Shown here: positions 33,548 to 36,761 of the stretch, piece after piece
How positions within the stretch are numbered: the stretch's first letter is position 1
How the letters are laid out: each line of letters starts with the position of its first letter
Assembly: GCA_024763085.1 (NCBI GenBank)
Contig: JANTGE010000005.1
Location: forward strand, 1 to 36,761
Direction: 5' to 3'
Length of the DNA stretch: 36,761 bases
Source: Acidimicrobiia bacterium
Lineage (GTDB): Bacteria > Actinomycetota > Acidimicrobiia > Spongiisociales > UBA4744
Position numbers and translations under genes: made by a program
The notes under the pieces: model-generated
What the model was told of the DNA's origin: nothing
Databases searched by the model: none
What the model saw: the letters and a program-made list of their open reading frames with translations, nothing else

Positions 33548-33554
33548 ATCCACA
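33546..33554 (+). promoter_or_regulatory. perfect DnaA-box sequence (TTATCCACA)
   Basis: An exact consensus DnaA box overlaps the -10 and predicted start site of the HD-GYP operon promoter. It is a single box in GC-rich DNA without dnaA/dnaN nearby, so if used it would be regulatory rather than an origin. Confidence 0.35.
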
Positions 33555-33556
33555 GT

Positions 33557-33752
33557 CGCCACACTGCGTGGCGGGTTGGTGCGCTGCCAACCGGTGAGGT
33601 GGGAAGTAGGGGCCTCTCCTTGACAACAGAGTTTCCCCGGGAGCACCGGGGAGGCAGGGCGCCCGGGCTCGCACGACTGCCCCCGAGTTCAAGCGAAGCG
33701 AACTGCGCGTCGGACCCACGGTTCGGCATTGCAGACGTTGGAGGAACTCCAT
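33557..33752 (+). ncRNA. structured 5' leader, candidate cis-regulatory RNA
   Basis: Four exact hairpins lie in the leader: CGCCAC/GTGGCG (33557-33573), immediately followed by GGTTGG/CCAACC (33574-33592), CCCCGG/CCGGGG (33635-33651) and AGTTC/GAACT (33686-33704). The Shine-Dalgarno itself sits in a small GGAG-GAA-CTCC fold (33740-33750). I could not match it to the GEMM cyclic-di-GMP, ydaO or cobalamin riboswitch consensus by eye. Regulatory function is inferred from length, structure and position. Confidence 0.4.
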
Positions 33753-33842
33753 TTGAAGGGCAAGATCGTCAAGCTGATTGCGATTGCCAGCAGCCTGGCG
33801 GCGATGATCGTCGCCGGCAGTGCCACATTCAAGATCGGGTAG
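33753..33842 (+). CDS. 29-residue membrane-type peptide, TTG start, leader of the HD-GYP operon
   Basis: TTG at 33753 has GGAGG 8 nt upstream (33740-33744). The product is short and basic at the start (MKGKIVK when TTG is read as Met), then LIAIASSLAAMIVAGSATF, a single hydrophobic helix, ending FKIG. It ends 37 bp before the HD-GYP gene. No family recognised. It could be a genuine membrane micropeptide interacting with the HD-GYP proteins, or a translated leader. The GC-rich codons and perfect ribosome site favour real translation. Confidence 0.6.
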   Translation: MKGKIVKLIAIASSLAAMIVAGSATFKIG

Positions 33843-33863
33843 ACGAGCGGGCCCGGCGCACAC

Positions 33864-33870
33864 CAGGAGG
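33864..33870 (+). promoter_or_regulatory. Shine-Dalgarno (CAGGAGG) for the HD-GYP gene
   Basis: CAGGAGG is 9 nt before GTG 33880 and fixes that start. The longer frame from ATG 33820 would overlap the peptide gene. Confidence 0.7.
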
Positions 33871-33879
33871 AACGCAACG

Positions 33880-35208
33880 GTGGCGAGGCGCACAACGAAG
33901 ATACGTGTGGCGACGGTCTACGCCCTAGCGGGCGCAGGGATGCTCGCCTATTTGTGGTCCTCTGAGACCCCCCCGCCGCTCGGCCTCTGGGCGCTCTTCG
34001 CCGCCGCGTTCGCCTTCCTCGACTGGCGCTCTGTCGAGGTGAACGAGCGACTGCTCATGAGCCCAACCGTGATGGTGGCCCTCACCGCAGCGGTCGCTTT
34101 CGGTCCCGGCCACGCCGCCCTGGGGGTGGCCACAATGGCGGTGCTCGGGGCGGTGAGTGCCCGGGACGTCAGGCAGCGACGTCTGTTTCAACCGGTAGCC
34201 AACTTCGGCCAGATGGTGGTCACCGCCGGGACGTCGGCGCTCGTGCTCGAGCAGTTCCTGGTGCGGGCCGAGGCCGCCGGCGGGGGCGCCTTCTGGAGCT
34301 GGGCCGCACTCGGAAGCGCTGCCGCGGCCATCGTGTATGTCGTCGTCAACTATGCCATGGTGGCCTTTGCAGTCCGGGTGGTGTTCCGGCAGAACCTGAA
34401 GGCCTGGTCACATCTGGGCGAGCTGCTTCCGTCCTACGTCGCCATGGGCTTCGTGGGCGGTTTGCTCGGCGCAACCATCACCCGGACCGAGGTGGTGCTG
34501 CCTCTCGTGTTCATCGTCTTCCTCATCGGCTACCAGAACATCGCCTCCTTCGGGCAGCTCCGCGAAGCCCACGCCGCCACCTTGCGCGGCTTCGTCAAAG
34601 CGCTCGAAGCCAAAGACCTCTACACGCGGGGTCACACCGAGCGGGTCGCCGAGTTCAGCGCGCTCACCGGCCAGGAGCTGGGATTCCGAGGCACCCGGTT
34701 GGAGCGGCTCCGCTGGGCGGCGCTCATCCACGACGTCGGCAAACTCGCCGTCCCCCGCGAGCTGATCCGCAAACGGGGCCGGCTCACCACTGACGAGTAC
34801 GAAGAGTTGCAGCGGCATGCCCACATGGTCGAAGAGATCCTCGCCGAGGTCGACTTCCTGCAGCCGATGGTGGAGATCGCGTCGGCGCACCATGCCAACT
34901 ACGACGGTTCCGGCTATGGCGGACGCGGGCACAACGAAGGGCAGCGCCCTTCTGTCGAGGCGTCCATCCTTGCCGTAGCCGATGCCTTCGATGCGATGAC
35001 CAGCACCCGTTCGTACCGGATGGCCCTCAGCCAGTCCTACGCCTTCTCGGAGCTGCGCCGCAACGCCGGCAAACAGTTCGACCCGGAGGTCGTGGAAGCG
35101 TTCATCCGGGCCATCGAGAAGACCGGTCACACGTTCGGTTCGCCGTTCCTCGACGATCCGGAACAGGCGCGACTGCTTGCCGAAGGGAAGGTAGACGCCC
35201 ATGGGTGA
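33880..35208 (+). CDS. membrane HD-GYP domain protein (putative cyclic-di-GMP phosphodiesterase)
   Basis: 442 residues. Residues 8-225 hold about six to seven transmembrane helices (a MASE-like sensor region). The HD-GYP domain follows: LEAKDLYTRGHTERVAEFS, the HD pair at 284-285 in IHDVGKLAVP, RHAHMVEEIL, and HHANYDGSGYGGR at 337-349. The last motif is a variant, since the canonical sequence is HHExxDGxGYP and here Glu is Ala and Pro is Gly. Hydrolysis of c-di-GMP is the family activity; the changes leave catalysis uncertain. Its stop overlaps the next ATG by 8 bp. Confidence 0.9.
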   Translation: MARRTTKIRVATVYALAGAGMLAYLWSSETPPPLGLWALFAAAFAFLDWRSVEVNERLLMSPTVMVALTAAVAFGPGHAALGVATMAVLGAVSARDVRQRRLFQPVANFGQMVVTAGTSALVLEQFLVRAEAAGGGAFWSWAALGSAAAAIVYVVVNYAMVAFAVRVVFRQNLKAWSHLGELLPSYVAMGFVGGLLGATITRTEVVLPLVFIVFLIGYQNIASFGQLREAHAATLRGFVKALEAKDLYTRGHTERVAEFSALTGQELGFRGTRLERLRWAALIHDVGKLAVPRELIRKRGRLTTDEYEELQRHAHMVEEILAEVDFLQPMVEIASAHHANYDGSGYGGRGHNEGQRPSVEASILAVADAFDAMTSTRSYRMALSQSYAFSELRRNAGKQFDPEVVEAFIRAIEKTGHTFGSPFLDDPEQARLLAEGKVDAHG

Positions 35209-36451
35209 ACCACGGTTTCGGATCGGGCTGCCCTTCGTCCCGATCGCTGCCGGCGTAGGCGCCGTCGCCCTCGTCGTGTTGCTGCTCCCGCAGGCTGCCG
35301 TCTCACCCATCGTGCTCGCCATCTGGGCGCTACTGTTCGCCGAAGCAGGGCTCGTGCGGGTGCCGGCGGCGTCGGGCAACCGGCTGTCGCTGGCGTTCAT
35401 CATCGGCGCCGCCATGCCGATCCTGCTGCGCGCACCGGACAGCTTCCTCCCCGACGCGGCATCGGTCGGGGTCGTCTATGCAGCCGGCGTGTTCCTCCTG
35501 GCGATCGTCAGGCTGCTCCGCCACGATGACCTGTCGCGGGTGAGCGCCGACGGCCTGCGGCTGGGTTTCGGTCTGGCCGTCTACGCCACGGTGTACTCGC
35601 TCGTGCTCCTGTCGCTGGAGATCTCGGTGGAGGTGCCGTGGTCGGCCGATCCGTGGAACCGCTTCGCTTCGTTCGCGGTCGCAGCCGCGCTGTGGGTGAT
35701 CACCGAAGCCGGCCTTTGGGCGCTCATGACCGAAGCTCGGGACGGCATCTCCAAACGGTACCTGTGGCTGCTTGGCCTTGGCGACTGGATGGTGATGCTG
35801 AGCCTACTCGCCACCGGAGCCCTCTTCGGGTTCGCCTGGGATGAGATGGGGATGTGGGCGATCCTGGTCGCCGGCCTCCCGTATGCGTTCGCCCATGTAG
35901 CGTTCTTCCGCTACCTCGAGGCTCGGTCTACCTACGGACAGACGATCCGGGCGCTGTCCCGGATTCCCGAGGTGGCCGGCCTGTCCCTCGATGGCCACTC
36001 GGACCGGACCGCCGGGTTGGCCGTAGAGACCGCCCAGGAGCTCGGGATGACGCCGCGTGAGGTCGACGAAGTCAGATACGCGGCGCTCATGCACGACATC
36101 GGGCGGATCACCCTCAACGAACCGAACATCCTGCGGCGGGGTTTCACCGATGAGGACCTCGCCCGGTGGGGGGCGGAGATCGTCGCCGAGGCGCCCTATC
36201 TGCGAAAGGTGGCCGGCCTCGTGAGGCGCCAACACGAGCCGTACCGCCGACCGGGAGAGGAACGCGACCCTTCGCTGCCGATGGCGTCCAAGATCATCAA
36301 AGCCGCCAGTGCGTACGATCAGGCGTCGATGGAGCTTGGCTTCTCGTCGCTGGAGGCGCTCGAGGTGCTGCACCGAGGTGCCGCCTACGACTTCGATCCC
36401 AACGTCGTGCGGGCGGTGCGGAAGGTGCTGACTCGCCGGGGTGTGGTCTAA
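35201..36451 (+). CDS. membrane HD domain protein, degenerate HD-GYP paralogue
   Basis: 416 residues with the same layout as its upstream neighbour: about six transmembrane helices (12-235), then an HD domain (DGHSDRTAGLAVETAQELG, HD at 298-299 in MHDIGRITL). The HHExxDGxGYP region is reduced to RRQHEPYRRPGEERD, so the GYP loop is lost. It probably arose by duplication and may act as a pseudo-enzyme partner. ATG 35201 lies inside the previous gene (ATGGGTGA overlap), so translation is coupled. Array E starts four bases after its stop. Confidence 0.85.
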   Translation: MGEPRFRIGLPFVPIAAGVGAVALVVLLLPQAAVSPIVLAIWALLFAEAGLVRVPAASGNRLSLAFIIGAAMPILLRAPDSFLPDAASVGVVYAAGVFLLAIVRLLRHDDLSRVSADGLRLGFGLAVYATVYSLVLLSLEISVEVPWSADPWNRFASFAVAAALWVITEAGLWALMTEARDGISKRYLWLLGLGDWMVMLSLLATGALFGFAWDEMGMWAILVAGLPYAFAHVAFFRYLEARSTYGQTIRALSRIPEVAGLSLDGHSDRTAGLAVETAQELGMTPREVDEVRYAALMHDIGRITLNEPNILRRGFTDEDLARWGAEIVAEAPYLRKVAGLVRRQHEPYRRPGEERDPSLPMASKIIKAASAYDQASMELGFSSLEALEVLHRGAAYDFDPNVVRAVRKVLTRRGVV

Positions 36452-36454
36452 GAG

Positions 36455-36557
36455 CCGCCGGCTACCAGCTACCAGCAGGAGGCCTTGCTCGGCCACCGTT
36501 GGTGGGAACGCTCCGCCGGTCGCCGGCTGCTGGCCGCCGGCCGCTGGCCGCCGGCCA
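36455..36557. repeat. heptad repeat array E, GC-rich variant with opposed arms
   Basis: Left arm, 36455-36482: CCGCCGG, CTACCAG, CTACCAG, CAGGAGG on the plus strand. Right arm, 36516-36557: CCGGTCG, CCGGCTG, CTGGCCG, CCGGCCG, CTGGCCG, CCGGCCA, which on the minus strand are six NNN-CCRG units in exact register, ending at the DUF5317 stop codon. CCAGCAG and CTGCTGG between the arms are exact inverted repeats, and a CCACC-GTT-GGTGG hairpin sits in the centre (36493-36505). Confidence 0.8.
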
Positions 36558-36761
36558 TCACATCCGGGTCGCGCTTCCGCCCTCGGTGCTGAACCCTTCC
36601 TTGAACCAGCGAACCGGCTTACGGAGTTCGTCTTCGAGGAACCGGCCGAGCCCGACGGCAAGCAAGACGTCGCCGAGAGAGATGACCTGCCCTTGCCCGA
36701 AGATCCGGAGGGGGATCACATCTGCGAGGAATGCCAGCTTCGTCGAAAGGTCGAGCGGCAC
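36558..36761 (-). CDS. DUF5317 family protein, C-terminal part (runs off the right edge)
   Basis: The last 68 codons are present. LAFLADVIPLRIFGQGQVIS followed by LGDVLLAVGLGRFLEDEL matches the C-terminal portion of DUF5317 membrane proteins, where the Gly-Asp motif precedes the last helix. The family is usually about 180 residues, so the N-terminal two thirds lie outside the window; the GTG at the very edge is unlikely to be the true start. It converges with the HD-GYP pair across array E. Function unknown. Confidence 0.65.
   Translation of the reverse strand: MPLDLSTKLAFLADVIPLRIFGQGQVISLGDVLLAVGLGRFLEDELRKPVRWFKEGFSTEGGSATRM

Noticed and set aside
33546-33554. Replication origin at the DnaA box
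   Set aside because: Only one box, and no dnaA, dnaN, recF or gyrase genes in the window.
33620-33625. Perfect -35 hexamer TTGACA inside the HD-GYP leader
   Set aside because: No -10-like sequence at 16-19 bp downstream; that position lies in the CCCCGG/CCGGGG hairpin.
33557-33752. Known riboswitch (GEMM cyclic-di-GMP, ydaO cyclic-di-AMP, cobalamin) before the HD-GYP operon
   Set aside because: The conserved single-stranded cores of these classes, as I know them, are not found by eye; only generic hairpins are supported.
12444-36557. The repeat arrays as CRISPR
   Set aside because: Units are 7 bp in direct contact with no unique spacers, and there are no cas genes.
1-36761. tRNA, rRNA, prophage or integrative element
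   Set aside because: No cloverleaf, rRNA-like sequence, integrase, transposase or phage structural gene was recognised; gene content is housekeeping-like throughout.

Overview
This is about 36.8 kb of GC-rich chromosomal DNA with dense coding on both strands. The gene content points to an actinobacterium, probably an Acidimicrobiia-like lineage. The evidence is an F420-dependent luciferase-like oxidoreductase, GTG and TTG starts, and many leaderless TANNNT promoters. The class-level placement is inference. I see no rRNA, tRNA, IS element, prophage or CRISPR array.

Layout. 1-7.3 kb: a partial alpha/beta hydrolase, a DUF1992 protein, an NAD-dependent epimerase, a translationally coupled trkA-trkH potassium uptake pair, a ceramidase-like (CREST) membrane protein divergent from an HSL-type esterase, and a proline-rich protein of unknown function. 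7.4-15.6 kb: a VC0807-like membrane protein, a SIMPL lipoprotein, a solo AMMECR1 protein, a ClC-CBS-RCK_C chloride transporter, a HtrA-like lipoprotein protease, a TauE/SafE permease, a DUF5698/DUF2179 protein, a small lipoprotein and a GCS2-type carboxylate-amine ligase. 15.7-25.2 kb: MaeB-type malic enzyme, DUF1684 protein, GH1 glycosidase, DUF885 metallopeptidase, a LysM3-M23 endopeptidase directly behind rlmN, and an NCS1-like permease. 25.2-33.5 kb: PIN-PhoH, a helix-hairpin-helix protein, a lytic transglycosylase, an F420 oxidoreductase, Kup, and a tightly overlapping operon of unknown protein, gamma-glutamyltranspeptidase and histidine phosphatase. 33.5-36.8 kb: a long structured leader, a 29-residue TTG-initiated peptide, two overlapping membrane HD/HD-GYP proteins, and the C-terminus of a DUF5317 protein.

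Functional themes are ion homeostasis (TrkAH, Kup, ClC with a Trk-type regulatory domain), cell-wall turnover (M23, lytic transglycosylase, HtrA) and probable cyclic-dinucleotide signalling (HD-GYP pair).

The most unusual signal is in the non-coding DNA. Five of the larger intergenic gaps, all at or downstream of 12.4 kb, are filled by tandem 7-bp repeats. Their sequences differ, but nearly all fit one grammar: a variable triplet plus the tetrad YCRR (RAC-YCAR, GTA-CCRG, CTA-CCAG, CGG-CCRG). The arrays run in near-perfect 7-bp register, often as two arms of opposite orientation, and directly abut stop codons or promoters. A second pervasive pattern is a TANNNT box exactly 6-7 nt upstream of about fifteen start codons, which implies leaderless transcription and helps fix the starts.
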